From the NCBI GenBank assembly GCA_001801685.1, contig MGYJ01000097.1:1-43098 (forward strand): 43,098 nucleotides of DNA, written 5' to 3'. Source of the DNA: Gammaproteobacteria bacterium RIFCSPHIGHO2_12_FULL_63_22. GTDB lineage: Bacteria > Pseudomonadota > Gammaproteobacteria > Xanthomonadales > Xanthomonadaceae. Shown piece by piece: positions 29,701 to 38,086 of this stretch. Position 1 is the stretch's first letter, and the number at the start of each line of letters is the position of its first letter. The position numbers and the translations under genes are program-made. Under the pieces are notes generated by a model. The model was not told the DNA's origin. It did not search any database and was given only the letters and a program-made list of their open reading frames with translations.

Positions 29701-32321
29701 GCAAGACGGAGATGCAGTTGTTGGAAGAGGGCCACCCTGAGCTGCTTGCCTTGCGTAAGAAGCTGACTGGTGATGTAACCGCCACGAAGGGCCGTATCGC
29801 CAGAGAGCAGGCCAACTACCTGGCCGGCCGGAAAGCGACGGAGTTGACGGAGCAGGCCGCCGAGAGGTTGCAGGGCAAGATTGACCTCGTGAGTGCCCGC
29901 ATCGCGGAATTGGGCGACGACTTCGGGCCGGAGCTTTCATACCTGTCTGGCGAAGCGCGGCAGATGACACGGCAGTTGAGCGAGGTGGGCGCCGCGAACG
30001 CGAGGGCACTGGCTCAGGCCGAGTCCGGTATCGTTAACCTCACGGCCAACCTGACGAAGTACATTGACGAAGCGGAGAAGCTGGCCGATGTGCGGCGCAC
30101 CGTGCGGACCACCAACAGGCGCGTGGTCAACGGCAAGGTCTACGCCTTCGACCCGGTGACGAACAAGTGGGTTACCCCCGACGTGGCGCGGGCCAGCGCC
30201 GCTATCAGCCGCACCAAGACCAATGGCATCATCGCCCTGCTGGAAGAAGCGCGGTCGGTGCAACTCAATGGTGGCGACCTTTCACCTGTCACCTACGGAC
30301 ATTCACAGATGGGCGCTGCCGGGTATCTCGGCACGACGGCGCACATGGTCACTCACCCGCGCGAGGTCGCGAAGGCCATCGCCACCAATGACGTCTGGAA
30401 GGGCGTTGACCAGGAGATGCTAGGCGTCTATCAGGGCTTGCGAGGACGGTCGGTACGCTCGCCACTGGCTGAGATTCGTCCCGACGACGCCAAACGGGGA
30501 CTGGAGCGGCTGCCGAAGGTGGGCAAGGGCATCAGGGCGGTTAATGACCTCGCCAACCGGATCGCTACCTACGGCGACTATCTGGCGTGGGAGACGAGCG
30601 TACGCAGCATTATGCGAAAGCCGGAGTTTGCCCACCTCACGCTGGCGCAGGCCGGGGCTGAGTCGATGAAGGCGATGGACAACATCGCGGCGAAGGTCGA
30701 CCTGTCGAAGTTGGGCCTATCGCGGGCGGCGCAGCGGGTTATCAACGCACCGCTGACCTCGTTGTCCTACATGGGCGCCACGCCGCAGTTCGCCGTGTCG
30801 TACTCCCGCGCCGGTGGAAAGCTCATGGGCGAGATTGCGAAGAACAAGGGCAACCCGCTGAACGCATGGCGGGCGTTGGGCGCTGCTGACCAGGAGACGC
30901 TGATTCACGGCACAGAGTTGCTGGCGTCTGTGACGGCCTTGAGTGCCGCGAGCAACGTCTTGTTTGGCGATGAAACTAAGTCAATCGAGCGCAGGCTGAA
31001 AGAGTCCGCGAACCCGTTGAGCGGCGACTGGTGGATGCTCAAGCTGCCGGGCGGCTACTCGATCCCGCTGGCGACTCCGATGCGTGCCAGCGTGAGGATG
31101 GCGGTGAGGACGGCCCAGGGCAAGACAGACGCGCCCGTGGACTACCTGGCGAACCGCCTGATCAACGTGCCCAGCTTCCTTTACCACATGGCGGTCAACG
31201 AGGACTGGAAGGGCGACACGATCACGAAGGGCAGTACGACCGACCAGATACGGCAGGCTGTGCTTTACGGGCTGGAGTCGGCCTCGATTACCACCTCATC
31301 GCCTATCAGGGCGCTGAGGACGGGCGAGGGCTCCGTGAGCAGCGTGGCCAGGGAGATGCTGACGAACCAGGCCGGCTTCGGTGTCTACGATGAATCCCCC
31401 TTCGCCGAAGCAGACCGCACGGTGCGTCAATCCCTCAAGGATGGCTCAGAGACCTACGTCAACGCCGACGGCGTGACGGTGACATACCCCAAGACCTACG
31501 TCGATAAGGACGGCAGCCAGAAGCCGGTAGACAACCTGAACGACCTCAAGGCCGCCGACCCGCTGGCCGCTGAAGACTTCCTGGCCAAGCATCCGGAGCT
31601 GGCGACCCAGCTTGAGAAGCAGCGGCAGGACACCACCCAGGCCATTCATAGTCTCCAGTCTGAGCAGAAGACCGAGCAGCAAGCGCGTGACGACGAGTTT
31701 GCCGCGGGGACTATGACGCCGGAAGACTGGCGCGACCAGTCCAGCCAGCGCAACCGGGAGTACGGCGCCGCCGTCCGGGAGCGGGCGAAGGACTACGGCT
31801 CAGACCCGAAAGAGCAGGACACGGCACTCTCTGAGGCGCTCACGTTGCAGTCGGACGCCATCAAGGCAGCCACGTCGAAGACGGGCCAGATCGACTGGGA
31901 GAAGGTTGACCGGGAGATGGCGAAGCTCACGCCAGACCAGCAGAAGCTGATGCAGTCGCAAGGGCTGGTGGGTGAGACGGACAAGCGCAAGGAGTACTTG
32001 GGCGACATCGCTCAACTTGAGCCGTACTTCGAGATGCGGGACGAAGCATGGCGCAAGGCGCAGGCCGAGAACCCCGGCTTTGCCAGGGCCGCGTCGCCAG
32101 ACCTGTACGTCTACATGGAGGCGCAGGCGATGGTGAAGGACGGCATCCCCGAAACCATCGCCCGGAAGCTGGCGCAGGTCGAAGTGGACATGGCGATGAA
32201 GCTGCCTGCCATCGATTCAAAGCTTTACCTGATGGACCACCCCGAGCTTGTGCGGCTGCTGGCGAAGTGGGGGTTCAGCGTCTCTGACGCCCTCCGGATG
32301 ATCGCCGAGGTGGCGCCGTGA
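26763..32321 (+). CDS. Giant virion protein, probable internal/ejection protein
   Basis: The product has 1852 residues from GTG 26763, the largest gene in the window. Disordered Ala/Pro-rich linkers (about 35-110 and 690-760) separate helical domains. Residues ~1000-1110 are a long charged coiled-coil-like region, and a central-to-late domain (~1180-1400) includes small hydrophobic segments (GLTGSRY, MIAGGTAAASAAAEA, TALSAASNVLFG) that could insert in membranes. The last ~300 residues are highly charged helix. Placement between portal and capsid genes, size and composition resemble the huge internal virion proteins of short-tailed phages that enter the host with the DNA. No RNA-polymerase or protease motif is obvious to me. 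Confidence 0.75.
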   Translation: MAGLTYNPASAFADLGYQSVTPYDQYTADMAQFDTMVAPPPATLPEPPVANAGSAAGAAANAAAAAPMVLPEVLGPQLSVTTTPQPVQPLAPLETYAPPPQPLTITGETYGSYRVPGSEQATLDASQQASFEAYLTAMAKTEMRDRAASEWGLGSADLSRAYDYEAYNALQRGYGGEEATPASVAKNAFENWMAQKELRDLQEAAPQWAAQEIEDVLSGRTQEPGLVGKFVSGLTGSRYGRAVSKVVGADFIPEPLIQSGVAANPIARTLGLDKYLRERATDGRVSLADVYQTADRPSDIAKQQTIKLLGDNAAGRIVGETLNQLLAPENVIGAGFTGKGLLANLLGRGDITMVQYGSMIAGGTAAASAAAEAGLPPWLQMAVALPGGIAALSAVDLAEVAARGSGRALARYGETALKSGVGAIPEGAVRPAELPVPNMRLPRDVQTGEVAPFAAVGGSDFTPGRTFNQPNRPRMYGGQSQADIAAINAKLGSGEAMKRNPKALREVMPLNADMEELGQGLVFDRAALGLETPAAINARLDELYANPKGKFSEIGKLEAQLEVHAELDQWPDAAQQFDRVGDKAIYQSGFGVANKAKAAEFVRVHEAMANDTFDNFNFDTLIDPATGVRPERMPIRVTPNPRITPRQPAAPLAPATVKRADLFGNVTDTYATEAELNGIRQSQGQLNIPATPKPPEPVSASPASGAAAAPAQVPPAGRGGGGAPPAAPRPVQPPASMGGELPSGIQEAKDIANAKIPSVFNVESGVQPGIARQVAGQAVPGYKAPRQVLVANSARESVQAQVTSFTDPLLKAADIEDVWKASPARYIGASDDPNIGTWYHYLENWWDYEGVSPALISARQQWDEAFNAGLRRMEDVYGVTINPYLRRGPNGEVASYVPHMESTDVLDARRKAGELGPERETLGTSKVAIEKERGIPTIGERMKFDPDFKPETDARTIAQRYGAMQTDAASRATYKALINGKTEMQLLEEGHPELLALRKKLTGDVTATKGRIAREQANYLAGRKATELTEQAAERLQGKIDLVSARIAELGDDFGPELSYLSGEARQMTRQLSEVGAANARALAQAESGIVNLTANLTKYIDEAEKLADVRRTVRTTNRRVVNGKVYAFDPVTNKWVTPDVARASAAISRTKTNGIIALLEEARSVQLNGGDLSPVTYGHSQMGAAGYLGTTAHMVTHPREVAKAIATNDVWKGVDQEMLGVYQGLRGRSVRSPLAEIRPDDAKRGLERLPKVGKGIRAVNDLANRIATYGDYLAWETSVRSIMRKPEFAHLTLAQAGAESMKAMDNIAAKVDLSKLGLSRAAQRVINAPLTSLSYMGATPQFAVSYSRAGGKLMGEIAKNKGNPLNAWRALGAADQETLIHGTELLASVTALSAASNVLFGDETKSIERRLKESANPLSGDWWMLKLPGGYSIPLATPMRASVRMAVRTAQGKTDAPVDYLANRLINVPSFLYHMAVNEDWKGDTITKGSTTDQIRQAVLYGLESASITTSSPIRALRTGEGSVSSVAREMLTNQAGFGVYDESPFAEADRTVRQSLKDGSETYVNADGVTVTYPKTYVDKDGSQKPVDNLNDLKAADPLAAEDFLAKHPELATQLEKQRQDTTQAIHSLQSEQKTEQQARDDEFAAGTMTPEDWRDQSSQRNREYGAAVRERAKDYGSDPKEQDTALSEALTLQSDAIKAATSKTGQIDWEKVDREMAKLTPDQQKLMQSQGLVGETDKRKEYLGDIAQLEPYFEMRDEAWRKAQAENPGFARAASPDLYVYMEAQAMVKDGIPETIARKLAQVEVDMAMKLPAIDSKLYLMDHPELVRLLAKWGFSVSDALRMIAEVAP

Positions 32322-34594
32322 ACTGGTGGGATTACATGCTCACCCAGGGCTTCGGGCCGACCAACGAGCCGCTGGACTCCGGCTACGGCGGCTACGCGAA
32401 CTACAACAAAGGCCATGACTATGGCGTCCCGCTCCTCACCCCCATCACCGCCATCGTTGGCGGCACGGTCGTTTCCGTGGGCGACATCGGCGACGGCTGG
32501 GGCGTCCGGGTCTGGGTGCGCGACGCCCAGGGTTATATCCATAATTTCGGCCATCTCGACTCGGCCAACGTGCAGGCCGGCCAGACGGTCGCACCCGGCC
32601 AGGTTGTCGGACTCTCCGGCAATTCGGGCAAATCGACAGGCCCGCATATCTCCTATGATGTCTGGGAAGAGGCGACGGGCAGCTACGTTGACCCATCGCC
32701 ATATATTGAGCAGGCTCGTGCCGCCGGCTCGCCAACGCAGGTAAGCACTGCAGGAGGCCCCGCCATGCCAGCACCGAGCTACACCCCGGAAGAGACCGCG
32801 ATCCTCGATTCGGTCGCAAAGCGCGTCCTCGGGGACCCGGCGGCGACCTGGGCATCCCTCACCCCTGACAACCCGAAGTACATCACGGCCGTGGCGCTGG
32901 CAAAGGAACTGGGTGTCGATGTCACCCCGGCTGCCGCGAAGCCGGTAGAGGTAGCAAAGCCTCAAGGCGCCGTCACCAGGTCGCAGCTCGAAGAGCTTGG
33001 CGCCAACTTCAGCGTCCCCGGCCAGGCAACGCTGCAAGATGGCACGGTCTACAAGCAGAACCCGGACGGCACCTATGGTTCACCGGCGAAGCCCGCCGCC
33101 GACCCCAACGCGGGCAAGGTGCTCTCCGGTGAAGGCTTCACCGCCGTCAGCAAGGCCGGGGCGCCCGCGAGCAAGACCGGCCCGGTGCAGTCGCAAGCAG
33201 GCGTCACTAGCCTGCGCTACCAGGGCGGCCAGGCTCCAACCGAGACCGCGAACTTCAACTACATCACCCAGGAAGAAGCGGCGAAGGCTGCCGCCACGCC
33301 CGGCACCCAGGTAGGCGACTTCCTCGGCTCCACGCTGACGCCACAGGGCAAGAAACTGCCCATCACCTACGGCGGCATCTACGAGGGCGGCGGCATGAAG
33401 CCAATCATCAGCCCTAGCGGCGCACCGCTCAGCGCCACCGGCGTCTACTACCCGTACGAGGGCGCCGACCCGGTGAGCATCGGCCAGGGGTTGCCGGACG
33501 CCAACTACATCCGCGACATCCTCGGCCCTGCCGGGTCGGCTTCGGTGCTGGCGGGCAAGAGCGCCGGCCAGATTACCGACATCGGCATGAACCTGCAATC
33601 GATGCGGCAGGGCACCGACCCGCGCCTGCAGGTCGACCTACCCGCGCTGGCGTCGCTGCCCGGCTCCACTGGCAGGCCCGGCACCCACCCGAGTTACATC
33701 AACGCCCTGGCCGCCTACCGCGAGGCTATCGGCCAGCCGCTGTCGCAGTTCGAGTTGTATCTGATGCAGCAGGAAGCGCAGCAGCCAATGCCGAATGAGC
33801 CGGAGGTTGACGAGACCGACCTGGCGCTCCAGCAGCAGCCTCTTACGGCGGCGGGCGGCGTATCGATGTGGGGCGGTGGCGCCACGGGAAGGCCCACGAG
33901 AAGCCCCTGGGTCGGTGCAAACCCTGACGCGCCCGCTGCCGCGCCACCGAAGGACTACATGCCCATCGAGGAGCAGACCGGCAGGCCAGGGATGCGGCTT
34001 GAGCCCATCTCGCCCAACTACTACATGCTCTCGAAGACTTACGGCGGCGATGTTGCCGGGTTGATGATGGCCTTCGGGCTATCACCGGGGGCGGCGGCGC
34101 AGGCGTATGCCAGAGGCGCCAGGGCGAACCTGCCGCGTACTCAGCCCGCGCTAGGGGGCTTCCAGCAGAGCTGGGGCAAGGGATACGGCAACTGGCTTCC
34201 GGCGAGCACGGCCGCGCTCAGATACAAGCCGTCCGGCGCCCCGAAGCAGCAGTTCAGCCGCTTGCCCGCCGTGTTCGCCAGGGGCGGCGAGTTCGTCACG
34301 GACGGCATGAAGGCGATCGTTGACGTGGACACGGGCAAGCCGGAGGTGGTCTTCGGCGACCAGTCCGAGAAGGTGACCATCACGCCCCAGCCGGGCAACG
34401 ACATCGGCCGCGCCCAGGCCAACGAGCAACGGGTGGCGTCTCAACTTCACTCGCGTTTCCGGTCTCGCTACAGCGGCAAGCTGACCCCCCAGGCGTCGCG
34501 TCCCGCAGGCGGGTCAGACCCGTCGCTGCTGCGCATCTTCGCCGCCAACGCCAACATCAGGGCACGGACCTCAAGGCCACTGGGGAGGGTATGA
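32318..34594 (+). CDS. Virion protein with degenerate M23 (LytM-like) domain
   Basis: The product has 758 residues from GTG 32318. Residues ~25-127 have the M23 peptidase fold pattern: PITAIVGGTVVSVG, then HNFGHLD, then VQAGQTVAPGQVVGLSGNSG and STGPHISYDV. M23 enzymes cut peptidoglycan cross-links using zinc bound by H-xxx-D and the second His of HxH. Here the H-xxx-D His is N30 (D34 kept) and the HxH is H110-I-S112, so two zinc ligands are lost. The domain is probably non-catalytic and binds cell wall or serves as structure. The rest is Ala/Pro/Gly-rich with no known domain, with a basic C-terminus. Confidence 0.75.
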   Translation: MNWWDYMLTQGFGPTNEPLDSGYGGYANYNKGHDYGVPLLTPITAIVGGTVVSVGDIGDGWGVRVWVRDAQGYIHNFGHLDSANVQAGQTVAPGQVVGLSGNSGKSTGPHISYDVWEEATGSYVDPSPYIEQARAAGSPTQVSTAGGPAMPAPSYTPEETAILDSVAKRVLGDPAATWASLTPDNPKYITAVALAKELGVDVTPAAAKPVEVAKPQGAVTRSQLEELGANFSVPGQATLQDGTVYKQNPDGTYGSPAKPAADPNAGKVLSGEGFTAVSKAGAPASKTGPVQSQAGVTSLRYQGGQAPTETANFNYITQEEAAKAAATPGTQVGDFLGSTLTPQGKKLPITYGGIYEGGGMKPIISPSGAPLSATGVYYPYEGADPVSIGQGLPDANYIRDILGPAGSASVLAGKSAGQITDIGMNLQSMRQGTDPRLQVDLPALASLPGSTGRPGTHPSYINALAAYREAIGQPLSQFELYLMQQEAQQPMPNEPEVDETDLALQQQPLTAAGGVSMWGGGATGRPTRSPWVGANPDAPAAAPPKDYMPIEEQTGRPGMRLEPISPNYYMLSKTYGGDVAGLMMAFGLSPGAAAQAYARGARANLPRTQPALGGFQQSWGKGYGNWLPASTAALRYKPSGAPKQQFSRLPAVFARGGEFVTDGMKAIVDVDTGKPEVVFGDQSEKVTITPQPGNDIGRAQANEQRVASQLHSRFRSRYSGKLTPQASRPAGGSDPSLLRIFAANANIRARTSRPLGRV

Positions 34595-34595
34595 G

Positions 34596-34844
34596 TTGAC
34601 CACGGCAACACTGGACATCAGCACCATGGTGGCGCCCAATCGTCGCGTCCATGCGCCCCAAGAACTGGCGATACGCTGCCGGTTCCCCCGACGCAAGCAG
34701 CCTGACCGGGTGTGCGGCGCGAAGGTGGCGACGTTTGAGAAGGGCGAAGAGGAGTTGCTGAAAAGCCTCTCGCTACGGATCGAATGCCCCAGTTGCTCGC
34801 GGGTAGACACGCTGCGCGGTTTTCTCCGGGGGCCGCTCACTTGA
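34596..34844 (+). CDS. Com-like zinc-ribbon protein
   Basis: The product has 82 residues from a TTG at 34596, with GGGGAGGG 7 nt before it. Cysteines at RCRF, VCGAK and ECPSCSRVD form a four-Cys ribbon similar to the Mu Com-type translational regulators. The end of the gene overlaps the -35 box of the promoter at 34841. The role is inferred from the fold only. Confidence 0.6.
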   Translation: MTTATLDISTMVAPNRRVHAPQELAIRCRFPRRKQPDRVCGAKVATFEKGEEELLKSLSLRIECPSCSRVDTLRGFLRGPLT

Positions 34845-34868
34845 CAAAGCCGCAAGGCGTACCATAAT
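34841..34868 (+). promoter_or_regulatory. Strong sigma70-type promoter for scaffold/capsid genes
   Basis: A perfect TTGACA (34841-34846), 16-bp spacing and CATAAT (34863-34868, five of six matches to TATAAT). It is the best promoter match I found in the window and lies ~110 bp before the scaffold gene, fitting high expression of capsid proteins. Confidence 0.75.
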
Positions 34869-34879
34869 CTCCTTGCGGC
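34849..34879 (+). promoter_or_regulatory. Inverted repeat over the capsid promoter, operator candidate
   Basis: GCCGCAAGG (34849-34857) and its exact complement CCTTGCGGC (34871-34879) surround the -10 box and predicted start site with a 13-bp centre. A dimeric repressor bound here would block polymerase. The rest of the gap to 34977 has no gene. Confidence 0.6.
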
Positions 34880-34977
34880 GAGTGGGCGGCTAATCACCGC
34901 CTCCTCCCTCCCACTCTCGATAACGGCCTCAACGCACAAACGGCCTCGAAGTGCTCTCAGCATCCGAGGTCGTTTTC

Positions 34978-35871
34978 ATGCCAGACGACGAGTCCACTCC
35001 CGAAGTTGAAGCCACTCCCACTCCCGGCGCGGACACGGAGTTAACCCAAGAGGCGCTCGACGCGCTGAACGCTGGCGACACGCCTCTTGCTCCCGTCGCC
35101 AAAGCAGACCCCGACCCAACACCAGCCCCCAAGCCCGCTGACGGCGACGCTGACGGAGACGGAGATGGCGACGCCAAGCCCGAGGCCACGGGGCCGCGCT
35201 CCCTGCGCGACATCCACGACGCCATCCAGGCCAACCAGCCCGTCCTACCCGAAGAGGTCCAGCGCTACACGAAGGCGCAGTCAGACTTTACGGCGCAGCA
35301 GAAGGCCGAGACCGAGCGCCAGGCGAAGGTCGAAGCCATCATCCCCGAGACGCAGAAGGCCGTAGTCGATGTCGTCAAAGGACTGATCGCCGACCTCTCT
35401 GACGTGGACGTTGAACTGCTGGAAGGCAGGCTCGGCCCCAAGTTCGCGGAGATGTCCGGCGTCCTCGAAGAGGCTTTCGTCGGCCCGTACGTCAACGTGC
35501 AGGGCGGCCAGCTTGAAGGTCTCGGCGTCCCGCTCGCGGAGCTGACGCAGATGCCGCCCGAGAACTACGTGCCGGTCGCGTACAACCGTGGACTGGCGAC
35601 GGGCAAGGCGAACCCCGACCCCGAGGTCTACGTCAAGAAGGCCGACGCGGAGAAGGGCATCCAGACTCGCATCGATAAGGCGGTGTCTGACGCCCTTGAG
35701 GCGCACGGCATCACCGCGAAGGGCACGCCGGGCGCGGGAGGCTCGGCAAAGAACACCCAGATCAACCCCGAGGGCAAGAGCGCCCGGCAGCTCGCGGAAG
35801 CGTCTGCCGCTGGCACCTACGACCTTGACGCAGACATCCGGCGCGTGCTGGCCGGTACAGGTTCGGCTTAG
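34978..35871 (+). CDS. Capsid scaffold protein (probable)
   Basis: The product has 297 residues from ATG 34978, and a GTG 27 bp upstream is the alternative. The first ~75 residues are acidic and Pro-rich, then a long helical, Gln/Glu/Lys-rich middle (ERQAKVEAIIPETQKAVVDV) and a basic C-terminal helix (SARQLAEASAAGTY). Acidic, helical, and placed just before the major capsid gene, it fits the scaffold that guides head assembly. It is the first gene after the strong promoter. Confidence 0.7.
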   Translation: MPDDESTPEVEATPTPGADTELTQEALDALNAGDTPLAPVAKADPDPTPAPKPADGDADGDGDGDAKPEATGPRSLRDIHDAIQANQPVLPEEVQRYTKAQSDFTAQQKAETERQAKVEAIIPETQKAVVDVVKGLIADLSDVDVELLEGRLGPKFAEMSGVLEEAFVGPYVNVQGGQLEGLGVPLAELTQMPPENYVPVAYNRGLATGKANPDPEVYVKKADAEKGIQTRIDKAVSDALEAHGITAKGTPGAGGSAKNTQINPEGKSARQLAEASAAGTYDLDADIRRVLAGTGSA

Positions 35872-35874
35872 GCA

Positions 35875-35891
35875 GGGCAGCAGTCCTGCCC
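35875..35891 (+). promoter_or_regulatory. Short hairpin between scaffold and capsid genes
   Basis: GGGCAG (35875-35880) pairs with CTGCCC (35886-35891) around CAGTC, directly before the capsid ribosome site (AGGAGG). It may be a weak terminator or an mRNA 5' end stabiliser that raises capsid over scaffold expression. Confidence 0.4.
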
Positions 35892-35905
35892 AGGAGGATT
35901 AGGCA

Positions 35906-36790
35906 ATGGCAGTATCACCAGCGGTAGTCACCCTCTTCAGCGCCAAGGTGCTGAAGAACCTCGACCCCAGCCACGTCTGGACGGAGGGCTGCAACACCAA
36001 CTACGAGGGCGAGATCAAGGGCAAGGGCGACGTGCTGAAAATCTTCAGCGTGCCACGGCCCACCCCCGCGAACTACGTGGTGGGGACGAACATGACCTAC
36101 GAGCGGCTGCGCCCGTCCGCCATCACCCTGACCATCGACCAGGACAAGGCGTGGGCCATCCAGGAAGACGACCTGGAGCGGCAGCTCTCAAGAGTCAAGT
36201 CGTTCGATGAGCTCGCCATCAACGGCGCCTGGGCGCTGGCCGACCTGGCCGAGGTCTTTCTGTCCGAACTGATGGCCTCGCAGGCGGCGATTACCTACAC
36301 GTCGCAGATCGTCGGCAACGGCGCGGGCAACAAGTCCGCCTACGACCTCATCGTAGAGATAGTCACGGCCATCAAGGAGACCGCGAAGGTGGCGCCCATG
36401 GGGATGCACGCCTTCATCCCGTTCTGGTTCTATGCCAAGCTCCTGCTCGACCAGCGGTTCACCGGCAGCAACACCGCCGCCGCCCGCCTGACGCTGCGCG
36501 GCGAACGCATCGGCGTGCTCGAAAACGTCACCATCCACGAGACCAGCAACGCCCTCGACTCGGCCGGCACCGGCCAGGACACGGACGGGCCGGTGAACAC
36601 GATCATCGTCTGCTCCGACAAGGCGACGACCTGGGGCCGCCACATCCCCGAAGAGGGCATGGTGCAGTACCTGGACAACAAGACCAACCACGACGGCTAC
36701 GACAACCGCATGAGAGCCCGGTACGTCTTCGGCGGCACCGTGGTCTACCCGCAGCTGATCGCGAAGTGCGTCGTTACGAAGGGCAACTAG
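35906..36790 (+). CDS. Major capsid protein
   Basis: The product has 294 residues with a strong ribosome site (AGGAGG, 9 nt upstream). It follows the scaffold gene. Features fit P22-like or related HK97-fold coat proteins: an N-terminal arm, TYERLRPSAITLTIDQDKAW in the first third, a helical spine region (VEIVTAIKETAKVAP) and a C-terminal beta segment. The product would assemble the icosahedral head. Assignment is by synteny and general resemblance; I cannot name a subfamily. Confidence 0.8.
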   Translation: MAVSPAVVTLFSAKVLKNLDPSHVWTEGCNTNYEGEIKGKGDVLKIFSVPRPTPANYVVGTNMTYERLRPSAITLTIDQDKAWAIQEDDLERQLSRVKSFDELAINGAWALADLAEVFLSELMASQAAITYTSQIVGNGAGNKSAYDLIVEIVTAIKETAKVAPMGMHAFIPFWFYAKLLLDQRFTGSNTAAARLTLRGERIGVLENVTIHETSNALDSAGTGQDTDGPVNTIIVCSDKATTWGRHIPEEGMVQYLDNKTNHDGYDNRMRARYVFGGTVVYPQLIAKCVVTKGN

Positions 36791-36817
36791 GGCCGCTGAG
36801 GCCGGGAGGTAATTGAG

Positions 36818-37264
36818 ATGGCCGATGTAACTGTAGCCGCCTACGACGGCACGACCGACAACGGCAACGTGCAGATCATGAAGCGCAACGACGACATGCC
36901 CGAGGTCGGCACCGGCCTACTGGGCACCGGCGCCGCGCTCACCGCCGGGCAGACCTTCGAGATCGATGTCCAGTTCGATGACGACGTGATGATCTTCTGT
37001 GAAGATACGTCGGCCGGCGCGAACAGCATCACCCTCGACGCGGGCGACTACCCGGCCAGCCCGAAGGCATCGCAGGGCGCCAGCACCGTGGCGATGGTGG
37101 CTTCCGATGTGGTTAGCATCATCCCGGCGAAGGGCAGGCACCTCCAGAGCGACGGCAAGATTACCGGCTCCATGCTGGCGGCCGGACGCATCTGGGCCAT
37201 GCACGGCCCGGCGGGGTTCATCGGCAAGGCGTACAAGAACGCCACCACGAGCCAGGACATTTAA
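36818..37264 (+). CDS. Head decoration or capsid-stabilising protein (probable)
   Basis: The product has 148 residues immediately after the capsid gene, with its own ribosome site (GGGAGG). It is small, Gly/Ala/Thr-rich and beta-like (TFEIDVQFDDDVMIFCEDT), similar to decoration proteins that bind the outside of heads. No specific family is recognised. Confidence 0.7.
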   Translation: MADVTVAAYDGTTDNGNVQIMKRNDDMPEVGTGLLGTGAALTAGQTFEIDVQFDDDVMIFCEDTSAGANSITLDAGDYPASPKASQGASTVAMVASDVVSIIPAKGRHLQSDGKITGSMLAAGRIWAMHGPAGFIGKAYKNATTSQDI

Positions 37265-37293
37265 CCGGCGGACGCGCGGAGTAGGAGAGCACC

Positions 37294-38061
37294 ATGAACG
37301 ACAGAGACCTGCTCATTCAGGCCATCCGCAACGGGGCTACCGCATGGACGCCCCAGGAGTGGTCGATGCGCCCGGCCGCCACCTACGCTATCAAGTTCGC
37401 CGTGGGCGGCCCTTCGCTCACCTCCGGCGACGCGCACGAGTTGGCCGATTACGGCTTCACCACAACGACCCTCGGATTGACGGGCGGCTCTGGCGCCGAC
37501 GTGCCGGACGCCGGCTGGAGCACCCTCGACTGGGGCACACCCGGCAAGCTGGCAGGCGGCGACACCACCGACCTGTTCCAGAGCCCGGCTATCTTCGCCG
37601 ACCCGATGGGCTTCTACGAGGCGGCAAAATGCCTGAACATCTCGGGCGCCCAACCGCCGAAGCAGTTTGTCGCCGAGTGGTGGGGCGCCCTCACCACCGC
37701 CTCCGCTGACGAGTCGACCTCCGGATTCGGCCTGGTCGAGGCCGGAGGGACGGCGGGCACCGCCGCCAACCGCTTTGCCTGGATCAAGTCTGACGGCACC
37801 AACCTGCTGCTGGCCTCCGGCGCCGCCGCTGCCACCGTGGTCAACGCGCTGGCGGTCGTCACCACCATGCTGCTGCACCGCATCGTTATCGACCGCGTGC
37901 TGCAGCGGGTGGACTGGTACACCTCGACGGACGGCATCACGTTCACCCACCGGGCCTACCTGGCCCTTGAGGCGGACGAGCTGCCGGTGAGTTTCGGCGC
38001 CTATTCGGGCACCACCAACCGGTTCGCCCTTTACGGCACCGGCTTCTTCTACTACATCTAG
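37294..38061 (+). CDS. Virion structural protein with lectin-like features
   Basis: The product has 255 residues. The C-terminal ~100 residues show the pattern of a concanavalin-like jelly roll (RIVIDRVLQRVDWYTSTDG, then THRAYLALEAD), which in phages often binds glycans. The N-terminal half is beta-rich. It is probably a head fibre or tail component by position, and no motif gives a firm family. Confidence 0.65.
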   Translation: MNDRDLLIQAIRNGATAWTPQEWSMRPAATYAIKFAVGGPSLTSGDAHELADYGFTTTTLGLTGGSGADVPDAGWSTLDWGTPGKLAGGDTTDLFQSPAIFADPMGFYEAAKCLNISGAQPPKQFVAEWWGALTTASADESTSGFGLVEAGGTAGTAANRFAWIKSDGTNLLLASGAAAATVVNALAVVTTMLLHRIVIDRVLQRVDWYTSTDGITFTHRAYLALEADELPVSFGAYSGTTNRFALYGTGFFYYI

Positions 38062-38086
38062 GGCGCGGCCCAGGAGGACACACGTT

